This document shows, piece by piece, positions 48,296 to 57,194 of a stretch of DNA of 64,000 nucleotides. The translations under genes and the position numbers were made by a program. Within the stretch, counting starts at the first letter, position 1. Every line of letters begins with the position of its first letter. The notes beneath the pieces were generated by a model that was given only the letters and a program-made list of their open reading frames with translations, was not told the DNA's origin and made no database searches. The DNA is from Aureimonas sp. AU20. GTDB lineage: Bacteria; Pseudomonadota; Alphaproteobacteria; Rhizobiales; Rhizobiaceae. The stretch covers positions 3,658,001-3,722,000 of the forward strand of contig NZ_CP006367.1 in the NCBI RefSeq assembly GCF_001442755.1. The letters run 5' to 3'.

Positions 48296-48383
48296 GGGCT
48301 TCTCTCCGAAGGCGAATCGGCGAAAGCTTAGGCGCCACCGGCCGCCTGCGGCAATCCTCTGGCCAAGGGAATTCCAGGGGGCG

Positions 48384-49337
48384 TCAGCGCCCCGGATCAA
48401 TCCTCGGCCTTTGCCAGAGGGCCGGGTCGCGCGCGGGGTTGGCAAGCCTGCGGGGGCCGAACGCGGTGCCGGCGCCGCGAAGGATGGCGCCGAGCTTTTC
48501 GCCCGTGCCGGTGGAGATGCGTCGGCCATGCGCCGCCGCGCCGCGTTCCACGAGCTTCAGGCCGATGCGGCGATAAACGAGGGCGGCGGTCGCCACCGCC
48601 CAGGCCGAGCGGCGGGGGAGATGGTCGATGCCGATGCGGGCGGAGGCGTAATAGGGCTCGGCCGCTGCGACCAGCCGAGCCTGTAGGCGCGCGACGGGTT
48701 CGGCCTTTGCCGGGTCGAGGAGGTCGGCGGGCGTCAGCCCCTCCTCGCGCAGCCAGCCGAGCGGGAGATAGACCCGCCCCTCCCCGGCATCGGCCACCAC
48801 GTCGCGCGCGATGTTGGTGAGCTGAAAGGCGAGGCCGAGATCGGCGGCGCGATCCAGCACCGCCTCCTCGCGCACGCCCATGACGGCCGACATCATGACG
48901 CCGACGACGCCCGCCACATGCCAGCAATAGGCGAGAAGCGCGTCCAGCGTCTCGTAGCGCTGCCCGTCCACATCCAGCGCGAAGCCTTTCAGATGCTCCT
49001 CGAACAGCGCGGCGGGCATGGAATGGCGGTGCGCCACGCTGGCGAGCGCCAAAAAGCTGGGATGGAGACGCGCCGTCTCGCCGGCCAGCGCGCGCGCCGT
49101 GTCCCCCCTCAGACCCGCGATGCGCGCCTCCGGCGGCTCGGGCGCATGGACACGGCCCTGCCCGCCCTCCTGCCCGTCCACCACATCGTCGCAATGGCGG
49201 CACCAGGCGTAAAGGCGCATCACGTCGCGCCGCGTCGCGGGGTCGAACAATTGGGCGGCGGCGGCAAAGCTCTTGGAGCCCTTGGCGATGGAGTCCTCGG
49301 CGAAGCGGTCGAGCGCCTCGCCCTGCGTCTGGCTCAT
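48384..49337 (-). CDS. crtB: Phytoene synthase
   Basis: A 317-residue squalene/phytoene-synthase family enzyme condensing two GGPP to phytoene. Active-site Asp motifs are YAWCRHCDDVVDGQ (residues 44-57) and LTNIARDVVADAGEGRVYLP. Start ATG overlaps the crtI stop (ATGA). It is the last gene of the crtX-crtY-crtI-crtB operon and is followed by the O-methyltransferase gene on the same strand. Confidence 0.96.
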   Translation of the reverse strand: MSQTQGEALDRFAEDSIAKGSKSFAAAAQLFDPATRRDVMRLYAWCRHCDDVVDGQEGGQGRVHAPEPPEARIAGLRGDTARALAGETARLHPSFLALASVAHRHSMPAALFEEHLKGFALDVDGQRYETLDALLAYCWHVAGVVGVMMSAVMGVREEAVLDRAADLGLAFQLTNIARDVVADAGEGRVYLPLGWLREEGLTPADLLDPAKAEPVARLQARLVAAAEPYYASARIGIDHLPRRSAWAVATAALVYRRIGLKLVERGAAAHGRRISTGTGEKLGAILRGAGTAFGPRRLANPARDPALWQRPRIDPGR

Positions 49338-50851
49338 GCGGCGGGGTCGAGGATAAGGCCCGCCGTCGCCTTAGCCGAGCCGACGACGCCCGGCACGCCC
49401 GCGCCGGGATGCGTGCCCGCGCCGACGAAGTAGAGATTGGGGATTTCGTCGTCGCGGTTGTGCGTGCGGAAATAGGCGGACTGCGTCAGCACCGGGTCGA
49501 GCGAGAAGGCCGAGCCGTGATGGGCGTTCAGCTCGGACTTGAAATCGTCCGGCGTGAAGATGCGATGGGTCACGAGATCGGCTCGCAGGCCCGGCATGTA
49601 TCGTTGCTCGAGATAGTCGAAGATGCGCTCGGCATAGCGCGGCCCTTCCACGCTCCAGTCGAGCGGCGCGTTGCCCAAATGCGGCACGGGCGAGAGCACG
49701 TAGTAGCTGCCCGCCCCGTCGGGCGCGAGCGAAGGGTCGGTGGCGCAGGGGCTGTGGAGATAAAGCGAGAAGTCGCCGGCCAAGGTTTTGGCCTTGAAGA
49801 TCTCGTCGATCAAGGCGCGGTAGCGCGCGCCGAACAGGACGGTGTGATGCGCCAGCTGCGGCTGATGCCGCTTTAGGCCGAAGTAAAGGACGAAGAGCGA
49901 CATGGAGAAGCGCTTGGTCTTGAGGCGCTTGGCCTCCTTCGTGCCGCGCGGCGTGTGGCCGAGCAGCGCGTCGTAGGTGTGGACCACGTCGGCATTGGAG
50001 GCGACGAGATCGGCCGCGAGGCGCCGACCGTCGTGCAGGGTGACGCCCGTTGCGCGGCGCCCCTCCGTTTCGATGCGCGCGACCTCGGCCGAGAGTTCGA
50101 CCCGCCCGCCGATATCCTCGAACAGCTTGACCATGCCGGCGACCAACGCGCCGGTGCCGCCTTTGGGAAACCAGACGCCCCATTCGCGCTCCAGCGCATG
50201 GATCAGCGCGTAGATCGAGGAGGTCGCGAAGGGATTGCCGCCGACCAGAAGCGAATGGAAGGAGAAGGCCTGCCGAAGCTGGTCGTCCTTGATGAAATCC
50301 GAAACCTTGGCATAGACGGAGCGCCAGGCCTGCAGCTTGGCCAGCTTAGGCCCGGCGCGGATCATGTCGCGGAAATGGAGGAAGGGTACGGTGCCGAGCT
50401 TGAGATAGCCCTCCTCGAACACGGCGCGGCTATAGGCGAGAAAGCGCTGGTAGCCCTCGACATCGGCGGGGCTCTTGGCGCCGATCTGCCGGTCGAGCTC
50501 CGCCTGGTCGTTGGCATAGTCGAACTGGTAGCCGTCCTCCCAGCAGAGGCGATAGAACGGGCTGACGGGCAGAAGCGTGACATAGTCCGCCATGCTGCGG
50601 CCGGCCGCTCGCCACAACTCTTCCAAGGCGCTGGGATCAGTGATGACGGTCGGCCCCGCGTCGAAGACGAAGCCCTGATCCTCGTAGACATAGGCGCGGC
50701 CGCCGGGCTTGTCGCGCTTTTCCAGAAGCGTCGTCGCGATGCCCGCCGCCTGGAGGCGGATCGCCAGCGAGAGCCCTCCGAAACCCGACCCGATCACGAT
50801 GGCCGTTTGCGGCCGGGACGGGGTAGGCGAAGGCGGCGATGCAGATGTCAT
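49334..50851 (-). CDS. crtI: Phytoene desaturase
   Basis: A 505-residue FAD-dependent desaturase converting phytoene to lycopene in four steps (bacterial CrtI type). The dinucleotide-binding motif is AIVIGSGFGGLSLAIRLQAAG with LLEKRDKPGGRAYVY. GPTVITDPSALEELW follows, and the C-terminal FAD motif is YFVGAGTHPGAGVPGVVGSAK. The first 15 residues are Ser/Pro-rich. Both ends overlap neighbours by 4 bp (ATGA). Confidence 0.97.
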   Translation of the reverse strand: MTSASPPSPTPSRPQTAIVIGSGFGGLSLAIRLQAAGIATTLLEKRDKPGGRAYVYEDQGFVFDAGPTVITDPSALEELWRAAGRSMADYVTLLPVSPFYRLCWEDGYQFDYANDQAELDRQIGAKSPADVEGYQRFLAYSRAVFEEGYLKLGTVPFLHFRDMIRAGPKLAKLQAWRSVYAKVSDFIKDDQLRQAFSFHSLLVGGNPFATSSIYALIHALEREWGVWFPKGGTGALVAGMVKLFEDIGGRVELSAEVARIETEGRRATGVTLHDGRRLAADLVASNADVVHTYDALLGHTPRGTKEAKRLKTKRFSMSLFVLYFGLKRHQPQLAHHTVLFGARYRALIDEIFKAKTLAGDFSLYLHSPCATDPSLAPDGAGSYYVLSPVPHLGNAPLDWSVEGPRYAERIFDYLEQRYMPGLRADLVTHRIFTPDDFKSELNAHHGSAFSLDPVLTQSAYFRTHNRDDEIPNLYFVGAGTHPGAGVPGVVGSAKATAGLILDPAA

Positions 50852-52017
50852 GCGGTATCCCTGAGGCGAGACGGCGCGGCGAGGATGCGCAAGGCACCGC
50901 GCACCGACACGGGCGGTTTGCCCACGAAGATGCGCAGCTTGTCGGAAAATTCCAGCCGTGCGGCGTAGAACCGCGCCACGACCGGATCGGGCAGCCGATA
51001 GAAATGCTCCAGGATGCGGTAGCGCTCGGCCGGCTCTCCCGCCCCGAAGAGAAGCCGGTTCAGGAGCCTGAAATAGGCTCGGTCGCTCCAAAGGTTTCGA
51101 GCATGCTGGGCGAGCAGCCGCGACAGGGCCTCGGCCGAAAGGTCGGGCGCCGAGGAGACGAGATCGGCGACATGCACGGCGTCGGGCAGCGAATAGCCGG
51201 TGGTCGGGTGGAACAGGGCGCGGGCGAGGCCCACGGTCGGCACGCCGGCGGCCTCCTCGATCAGTCGCTCCATGTCGCCGCCGAGCGCGATGGGCAGCAC
51301 GCCATCCTCTTCGCGCGTGAGCCGAGCGAGCTGCCAGCCCTGCCGCTTCGCATAGGCCGCGATCTCGGCGCGTAGCGTTTCGCGGTCGAGCGCGACGTCG
51401 TCGGCGTAGTAGGTGTCCTCGATCAGAAGCCGCGTCGGGGAAAAGGGCAGGACATAGACGAAGCGATAGCCGCCGGCCTGCGGCACGGTGGCGTCCATCA
51501 CCACGGGGCGCGTCACCCCATGCGGGATGGCGGTCTCCCATTCCTGGCCGAGGAACTTCTGGAAGCCAAGCGAGAGATGGGCGCTGCGGCGCTGCCCGCG
51601 CCCGTCGATCACCGCGCGGGCGCGCAGCACCTCGCCGCTTTCCAGCGTGACGCTGCTCCCCGTCAGCGCCCGAACCGGCGCGCCGAGCTTGAGGCGCTCA
51701 GTCAGCCGCTCGCGCAGCACCATGGCGAAGCGCTCGGAGGAAACCGAAGCATAGCCAGTTTCCACGCCGCGCGCGCGGCGGGGAAAGCGCACGTCGTAGC
51801 CCGGCCAGCGATGGGCAACGAAGGGCTCGATCCAGCCATGTTCGACGGGCGAAAGATCGCCATCGTGGAAGCTCCAGGTGTGGTTGCCGCCAAGCTCCGC
51901 GGCGCTTTCCACCACGAGCAGGTCGAGGTCTGGCCGTCGCTCACTGAGGCGATGGGCGATCAGCCCGTTGGCGAGCCCGCCGCCGGCCAAGATCAGGTCG
52001 AACACCCGCTCGCTCAT
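50848..52017 (-). CDS. crtY: Lycopene beta-cyclase
   Basis: A 389-residue CrtY-type cyclase turning lycopene into beta-carotene. The N-terminal FAD/NAD motif is LILAGGGLANGLIAHRL, with the family signature GGNHTWSFH and then VIDGRGQRR, VLPFSPTRLLIEDTYY and FHPTTGYSLPDA. ATG at 52017 overlaps the crtX stop, and its own stop overlaps crtI. Confidence 0.96.
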   Translation of the reverse strand: MSERVFDLILAGGGLANGLIAHRLSERRPDLDLLVVESAAELGGNHTWSFHDGDLSPVEHGWIEPFVAHRWPGYDVRFPRRARGVETGYASVSSERFAMVLRERLTERLKLGAPVRALTGSSVTLESGEVLRARAVIDGRGQRRSAHLSLGFQKFLGQEWETAIPHGVTRPVVMDATVPQAGGYRFVYVLPFSPTRLLIEDTYYADDVALDRETLRAEIAAYAKRQGWQLARLTREEDGVLPIALGGDMERLIEEAAGVPTVGLARALFHPTTGYSLPDAVHVADLVSSAPDLSAEALSRLLAQHARNLWSDRAYFRLLNRLLFGAGEPAERYRILEHFYRLPDPVVARFYAARLEFSDKLRIFVGKPPVSVRGALRILAAPSRLRDTA

Positions 52018-53270
52018 GCCGGCTCGGGCTCCCGGGCCCGGGTGGGAACGGGCGAGACGAGGAGCCTTTCCGCCCAGTCGGCCGCCGCCTCCGAGCCGCC
52101 GGCCGAGAGGATCTCGCGGCCGATCCGCGCCGCGTTGCGGCGGAAGCTGGGGTCGCGCAGCATGAGGGAAAGTGCGTCGGCCACCTCGCCCGCCTGAAGG
52201 CGGCGATGCGACAGGCGAAGCCCCGCGCCATGGTGGAGCAGCCGCGCGGCGACGCCCGGCTGGTCGTAGGCGATGGGCAGCGCCAGAACGGGCACGCCTG
52301 CCTCCATCGCGTCCAGCACGGTGTTGAGCCCGGCGTGGGACACGCAGAGATCGGCCTCGGCCAGCACCGCGCGTTGCGGCAGGAAGTCGGTCACCACATC
52401 GGCGTCGATCAATCCGGCCTCAGCGGCCGAGAGCCGGCCGCAATGGGCGACGGCCAGCTGCGCGCCGATGCGCCGGCAGGCGCGGGCAACGGCCTGAAAC
52501 ACGCCCAAGCGATGGCCTTGCAACGTGCCGAGCGAGGCGAAGACGAGCGGGCGCGCGGGGTCGCGCCGAAAGGGCAGCTCCTCCTCCGCGCCGCGCGCGC
52601 GAAACGGCCCGAGCGCATGAAGCCGCGCCGCATCGGGGCGGGGATAGTCGAAGCCCGGCACGGTCTGCGACAGGGTGGCGAGCGGCGACAGGCAGTCCTC
52701 CATCCGCTCGCGTGGGCGAAGGCCGAGATCGAAGCAGGCCGCGCGCAACGTCTCGCGCTGGCGGCGCAGGAGCAGGCGGGCGACGCGCTCGCCGCCGCGA
52801 TTGCGCTTGCGCCCCTCCGGCGAGGGATCGAAAGGCCAGCCGAGAAAGGGCGAGGGAATCGTCGGGTCGGGATCGATCGGCAGGGCGGCAGCGATCGACA
52901 GGAAGGGAACGCCGAGATGCTCGGCCAGAAGCGCGCCCGCCGGCTCCATCTGATCGGCCAGCACGGCCTGCGCGCCCCAGCGCGCGGCAAGGCCGGGGCC
53001 TTCCCGACAGAGACTTGCCGTGCGCGCCGCGCCTTCGCGCACCGTACGCAGGATGCCGAACAAGCCGGTCGGCCGATCGGTCAGCGCGGGGCCGGCCTCG
53101 AACGCGCCGGTCTCCCAGACCGCGACGCGGGGCGAGCCGACCAGCGCCCCGCCCCCGGCATTGAGAAGAAAGGCCACGGCATGGCCGCGCGCCACCAGCG
53201 CCTCGCCCACCGCCTCGAAGGCGCGGACATGGCTGACGAGCGGCGGGCAGACGAGAAGGAAACGGGTCAT
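52014..53270 (-). CDS. crtX: Zeaxanthin glucosyltransferase
   Basis: A 418-residue GT-B glycosyltransferase (family 1/28-like). The N-terminus is FLLVCPPLVSHVRAFEAVGEAL. The donor-binding C-terminal domain holds FASLGTLQGHR and the nucleotide-sugar motif CVSHAGLNTVLDAMEAGVPV with PIAYDQPGVAARL. In a cluster with crtZ it should attach glucose to zeaxanthin hydroxyls. It is the first gene of the four-gene minus-strand operon; its promoter must lie in the 721-bp gap upstream. Confidence 0.93.
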   Translation of the reverse strand: MTRFLLVCPPLVSHVRAFEAVGEALVARGHAVAFLLNAGGGALVGSPRVAVWETGAFEAGPALTDRPTGLFGILRTVREGAARTASLCREGPGLAARWGAQAVLADQMEPAGALLAEHLGVPFLSIAAALPIDPDPTIPSPFLGWPFDPSPEGRKRNRGGERVARLLLRRQRETLRAACFDLGLRPRERMEDCLSPLATLSQTVPGFDYPRPDAARLHALGPFRARGAEEELPFRRDPARPLVFASLGTLQGHRLGVFQAVARACRRIGAQLAVAHCGRLSAAEAGLIDADVVTDFLPQRAVLAEADLCVSHAGLNTVLDAMEAGVPVLALPIAYDQPGVAARLLHHGAGLRLSHRRLQAGEVADALSLMLRDPSFRRNAARIGREILSAGGSEAAADWAERLLVSPVPTRAREPEPA

Positions 53271-53991
53271 GAGGCAAAAGCGGCGGGCAAGGGTCCGCGA
53301 ACACCGGGACCTCGCGCACCATATGGCGCAGACCCGCCCGCGATCCATCGCGGCGCACCGATGATTTCGCCGGCGTCCGGAGGGGCCGCGCTGGCGCCTC
53401 GGCGGTTTTCCAGCGTGGTTTTCACGCAGAGCGGCGAAGTTGCCGAGACGGGCGCGTTGAAGACACTTGGTCGCTTTGCGGCGGGAAGTGTGTGCTGGCG
53501 TTTCCGTCGCTCGCATGACGCCGATTTCAAATGACGATCAGCAACGGTTCCGGGTGATGGACTGGTCCGCAATGCGCGTTGGAAAACCGTGGACAAGCCT
53601 CCAGGACCGATGGCCTCGCACGATGCAGAGGCAGCTTCGGGTGGCGCGCGAAACACAAGGCGGCGGGACACCATCGGAAGACGTCGACGATATCGGCTCA
53701 TGACGGCGAAGGCAGGCGGGTCGACACGACCGGCTCCGCCGCCTTGGTCAATGTTTGAGTTCAGGAAGCCATTGCGACCAGATGGAAACGGGCACCCTTG
53801 GCGCACCCAAGCCGAAGCGGAAAGCGTCCAACGCATCCTTTCGCTTAAGGTTCGCGCGCGGCTTGCGCGATCGGCCGCAGCGCCCCCGCGCAACCCTTGG
53901 GCGGACCGGCGCGTTGGGCCGGAATGTTCGGTTCGGATCGGTCGGCAGCCGTGGCAGTCAGACCGGCCGGTGGGTGTGGAGTGCGACGACG
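53271..53991. other. 721-bp region without a supportable gene
   Basis: Open frames exist on both strands but have no recognisable domain or codon signature. The region must hold the crtX and UPF0314-gene promoters. I see no convincing operator, repeat or RNA. Confidence 0.5.
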
Positions 53992-54573
53992 ATGAGCGAC
54001 ATGTCCCATCCCCATCGGCCCGAAGGCCTGTCCGCCCTGCCCGCCGGATTGGCCGGACAGGTGATGGTGGGATTGGGCATCCTGGCGGCGATGGCGGCTT
54101 GGCTCGCCTGGATGGACCGCCCGCTGACCTGCCCCTGCGGCACGGTCGCGCTGTGGGACGGCGATCCGCATTCGCCCGGCGCCTCGCAGCAGTTCGCGGA
54201 CTGGTATTCCGCGCTGCACGTCATGTACGGGATCGGGCTCTACGCCTTTATCCGGCGGATGGCGCCGCGCTGGCCCTTGAGCTGGATGTTTCTGGCGGCG
54301 CTCGCCTCCAGCGCGATCTGGGAGGCGATGGAAAACACGCCTGCGATGATCGCCCTGTTCGGGGACGCGCCGGGAACGCCGAGCTACGAGGGCGACAGCA
54401 TTCTCAACGCCTTCGGCGACACGCTGTTCGTAGTGCTCGGCTTCTTTGCCGCGCGCGGGCTTCCGGTTCCCGCCACGCTTTTCCTCGCGCTGGCCCTGGA
54501 AGGCGCCGTCGCCTTCACGATCGGCGACGGCTTCATCCTGGGGAGCCTGCGTCTTCTGGGCGTCGGGGTGTAA
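53992..54573 (+). CDS. UPF0314/DUF2585 membrane protein
   Basis: A 193-residue protein with about five membrane helices, matching the alphaproteobacterial DUF2585 (UPF0314) family in length and in conserved segments. These are TCPCGTVALWDGDPHSPGASQ, QFADWYSALHVMYGIGLYAF, SSAIWEAMENTPAMIALFG and YEGDSILNAFGDTLFV. The conserved WDGD, WEAMENT and GDS..N motifs line a predicted polar face, so enzymatic activity is possible. Function is unknown. ATG 53992 or 54001. Confidence 0.85.
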   Translation: MSDMSHPHRPEGLSALPAGLAGQVMVGLGILAAMAAWLAWMDRPLTCPCGTVALWDGDPHSPGASQQFADWYSALHVMYGIGLYAFIRRMAPRWPLSWMFLAALASSAIWEAMENTPAMIALFGDAPGTPSYEGDSILNAFGDTLFVVLGFFAARGLPVPATLFLALALEGAVAFTIGDGFILGSLRLLGVGV

Positions 54574-54742
54574 GAGTACCTGACAAAATCTCTGGGCGGA
54601 GGATGGTCGAGGGATTTTCGTCGGGGACAAGGAGCGAAGCGCAGTCGATGCCGGCGGCATCGGCGAGCATTCGCGACGAAGTCCACGGCGAAAAGACCCG
54701 GCCAGCCGACCCCAAGAGATTTTCGTTAGGTGCTCTAAGCCC

Positions 54743-55078
54743 TCAGGCGTAGAGCGGATTGGCCGAGGCGATGGAATAGGTCGGGCTCATGCCCTCGTCC
54801 ATGGCGATGGCGTAACGGGCGCGGACCGTTTCGTTCGAGATGCCGATGGCGGCGAGATCGGCCGCGACCTTGTCGAAACCGCCGCGACCACCGGGCTTGG
54901 CGACGCCCGCGCCGATCACCGAACCCGCATAGGCATCGATCTCCTGGCCCTCGAGGCCGAGCTGGCGCGCGGCCCACAGGCCGACGATCCGGTCCGCGCG
55001 GGCGCGGTCCTGGAACGAGCGCCGCTCGCGGGCGGCGTAGAGATTTTCCTGCATTTCGCGGCGACGATCGATCGACAT
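54743..55078 (-). CDS. DUF1476 protein (ATP synthase inhibitor zeta-subunit family)
   Basis: A 111-residue helical protein. Residues 12-95 (NLYAARERRSFQDRARADRIV, GLWAARQLGLEGQEIDAYAGSVI, then KVAADLAAIGI) match the DUF1476 pattern of the alphaproteobacterial F1-ATPase inhibitor zeta. The C-terminus (DEGMSPTYSIASANPLYA) differs from the canonical form, so this may be a paralogue rather than the true inhibitor. AAGGA lies 8 nt before the ATG. Confidence 0.78.
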   Translation of the reverse strand: MSIDRRREMQENLYAARERRSFQDRARADRIVGLWAARQLGLEGQEIDAYAGSVIGAGVAKPGGRGGFDKVAADLAAIGISNETVRARYAIAMDEGMSPTYSIASANPLYA

Positions 55079-55254
55079 CTGGCTTTTCCTTTTCCCCTCG
55101 CCGCCTCTCTCTGCGGCATGGGAGGACTTTGCCTTGGAACGCCTCAAATTCGACTTTTCAGAATGGAGTCAATTGAATCGATCGCCGAAAAAAGAGTGTT
55201 GCGAAATCCTTAACGGCCCTCGCCCTCTTCCCTCACGATCTTGCGAGCGAAAAC

Positions 55255-56775
55255 TCAGGCCCGCCGCATGCGGGACGTCATGCCCGGCGCGCGCTTGCCC
55301 GAACTGCCCGCGCCGGTGCGCCAGTCGCTGCCCGCGATGGACACGACGCGGTTGCCACGAAAGTCGGTTTCGGCCGCGATATAGCCGCGCTCGGCCATGT
55401 AGGTGAGCAGGAAGCGCCCGCGCGAGGGCGAGTGGCTGCCATAGGCGCGGGCCAGCGTCTCGTCGCTTGGGCAGGGCTCGCCGTCGCGCGCCGCCTTGGC
55501 AAGCAGGAGATAGACGCCCTGCATATCCTCCGGCAGCTCTTCCGAGCGGCGCACCACCTCGATCCAGTTCTCGTCCTCGCCCGCCGCGCCGATGCCGGCG
55601 CGCGCCAGGGCAAGGCGGCGGCGGAAGCCGGCCATGTCGAGCCCGCCGTCGCCCACGCGCTTGAGGCGGCAATGGGTGACGAAGTCCTGGTAGAGCAGCT
55701 GCACGGGGCGGAACGCCGCCTCGGGATCGGCCATCAGATCGGCGAAGATCGCGTCCACCACGACCTGCCGCTCGGCCTCGGCCTCCGGGTCGGGCTCGTT
55801 TTCCTCCTCCAGCCGGGCGGGCGCGGGCGCGCCGGCGCGGTTGGCGGCCACGCGCTCCAGAAGCTCGCGCGTCGGCAGCGGCTCGCGCCGCACGGGTGCC
55901 GGCAGGGTCTCGGGCTCGTCCGCCCCGGCGGTGAAGATCAGGTCCGCCATGGCCTCGGGGCTGGAATCGGGCAGCGCCATGAGAACCGGGCGACCGGAGC
56001 GGCCGGCGGTTTCCACCGGGCCGATGCGGATCGGGATCGGCCGGCGCGACAGGGCGGGGCCGAGCGCCACGAAATGGCCGGGCTCGAGATCGCGAAATCG
56101 CTCGGCCTGCCGCCGGTCGAGGCCGAGAAGATCGGCCGCGCGCGCCATGTCGATGTCGAGGAAGGTGCGGCCCATCAGGAAGTTCGAGGCCTCGGCCGCG
56201 ACGTTCTTGGCGAGCTTGGCGAGGCGCTGCGTCGCGATCATCCCGGCGAGGCCGCGCTTGCGGCCACGGCACATGAGATTGGTCATGGCGCCGAGCGAGA
56301 TGCGCCGCGCCTCGTCCCCCACTTCGCCCGCCATGGAGGGCGCGAAGATCTGCGCCTCGTCCACCGCGATCAGCATGGGGAACCAGTAATGCCGGTCGGC
56401 GTCGAACAGGCCGTTGAGGAAGGCCGCCGCGCAGCTCATCTGCAACTCGGCGTCGAGCCCTTCGAGGTTGAGCACGACGGAGGCGCGGTGCTGGCGAATG
56501 CGCGCGGCGATGCGTCCGAGCTCGGACGGGGTGCGGTCGGCATCCACCACGATATGGCCGAAGCGCTCGGAAAAGGAGACGAAGTCGCCCTCCGGGTCGA
56601 TGATCGCCTGTTGAACCCAGCCCGCGCTCTGCTCCAGCACGCGGCGGAAGAGATGCGACTTGCCGGAGCCGGAATTGCCCTGGACGAGAAGACGGGTCGA
56701 AAGAAGCTCCTCGAGATCCATCTCCGCCGGTTCGCCCGTTGCGGTGGTTCCGAGATCGACCGCGACCTTGGTCAA
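55255..56775 (-). CDS. HerA-like (DUF87) ATPase
   Basis: A 506-residue P-loop ATPase of the HerA/FtsK superfamily. Walker A is LVQGNSGSGKSHL (near residue 30), Walker B is FPMLIAVDEAQIFAP, and the sensor/Gln region is RGRKRGLAGMIATQRLAKLAK. Part of the C-terminus (about 350-490) looks like a winged-helix module (YGSHSPSRGRFLLTYMAERGYIA). TTG at 56775 with GAGG 7 nt upstream is preferred. HerA normally works with the nuclease NurA in end resection or in defence systems, but no nuclease gene is adjacent here. A lone housekeeping role is more likely. Confidence 0.85.
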   Translation of the reverse strand: MTKVAVDLGTTATGEPAEMDLEELLSTRLLVQGNSGSGKSHLFRRVLEQSAGWVQQAIIDPEGDFVSFSERFGHIVVDADRTPSELGRIAARIRQHRASVVLNLEGLDAELQMSCAAAFLNGLFDADRHYWFPMLIAVDEAQIFAPSMAGEVGDEARRISLGAMTNLMCRGRKRGLAGMIATQRLAKLAKNVAAEASNFLMGRTFLDIDMARAADLLGLDRRQAERFRDLEPGHFVALGPALSRRPIPIRIGPVETAGRSGRPVLMALPDSSPEAMADLIFTAGADEPETLPAPVRREPLPTRELLERVAANRAGAPAPARLEEENEPDPEAEAERQVVVDAIFADLMADPEAAFRPVQLLYQDFVTHCRLKRVGDGGLDMAGFRRRLALARAGIGAAGEDENWIEVVRRSEELPEDMQGVYLLLAKAARDGEPCPSDETLARAYGSHSPSRGRFLLTYMAERGYIAAETDFRGNRVVSIAGSDWRTGAGSSGKRAPGMTSRMRRA

Positions 56776-57194
56776 AGCGCACCTCTTCGGAAAAACAGGC
56801 CTGAGCGCGCGGCAAGCCACGGCGCGGGGGACGGCCCGACAGGGGTTGGATAGTTCTATCTAGCGGGCGCCATTCACCATTCATAGCGGACCGAGTGTCC
56901 CATCCACAGTTTCACGAACGGTCGCTCGTCATCGGTCATCCCTGGCTACGACGTGAGTTCGGATGATCTCGCCTCAGAGCACAGACTTCGGGGAACCCAT
57001 GCATCGTGAACCAATCCATCGCAGACTATCCAGCGTATAGATCGTTTACGATGCAAGCCAGGTCGTTGAAATTAGAGTTTCGTTTACGAGTAGCTACTCG
57101 CTTGCTTCACCTGCAATTAAGTTGCTTCAAGTTATATACTTCCAGGGGATCAGGAGATTACCCAGGGAAACTTACGAACGCAGAGGGCGTTTCG
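56776..57194. other. AT-richer intergenic region upstream of the chemoreceptor gene
   Basis: The 419-bp region is clearly less GC-rich than its surroundings from about 56990 to 57160 and holds the 14-bp palindrome at 57087-57100. No gene is supported. Confidence 0.5.
57087..57100. promoter_or_regulatory. Perfect 14-bp palindrome before the chemoreceptor gene
   Basis: CGAGTAGCTACTCG, 95 bp before the chemoreceptor start in an AT-rich stretch; a candidate operator. Confidence 0.35.

Noticed and set aside
53271..53893. A 200-codon minus-strand frame upstream of crtX as a carotenoid regulator
   Set aside because: No helix-turn-helix or other domain, and its composition is like other antisense frames of this GC-rich DNA.
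55255..56775. HerA-like ATPase as part of a defence system
   Set aside because: No nuclease, Sir2 or other defence partner lies next to it; the neighbours are a DUF1476 protein and a chemoreceptor.
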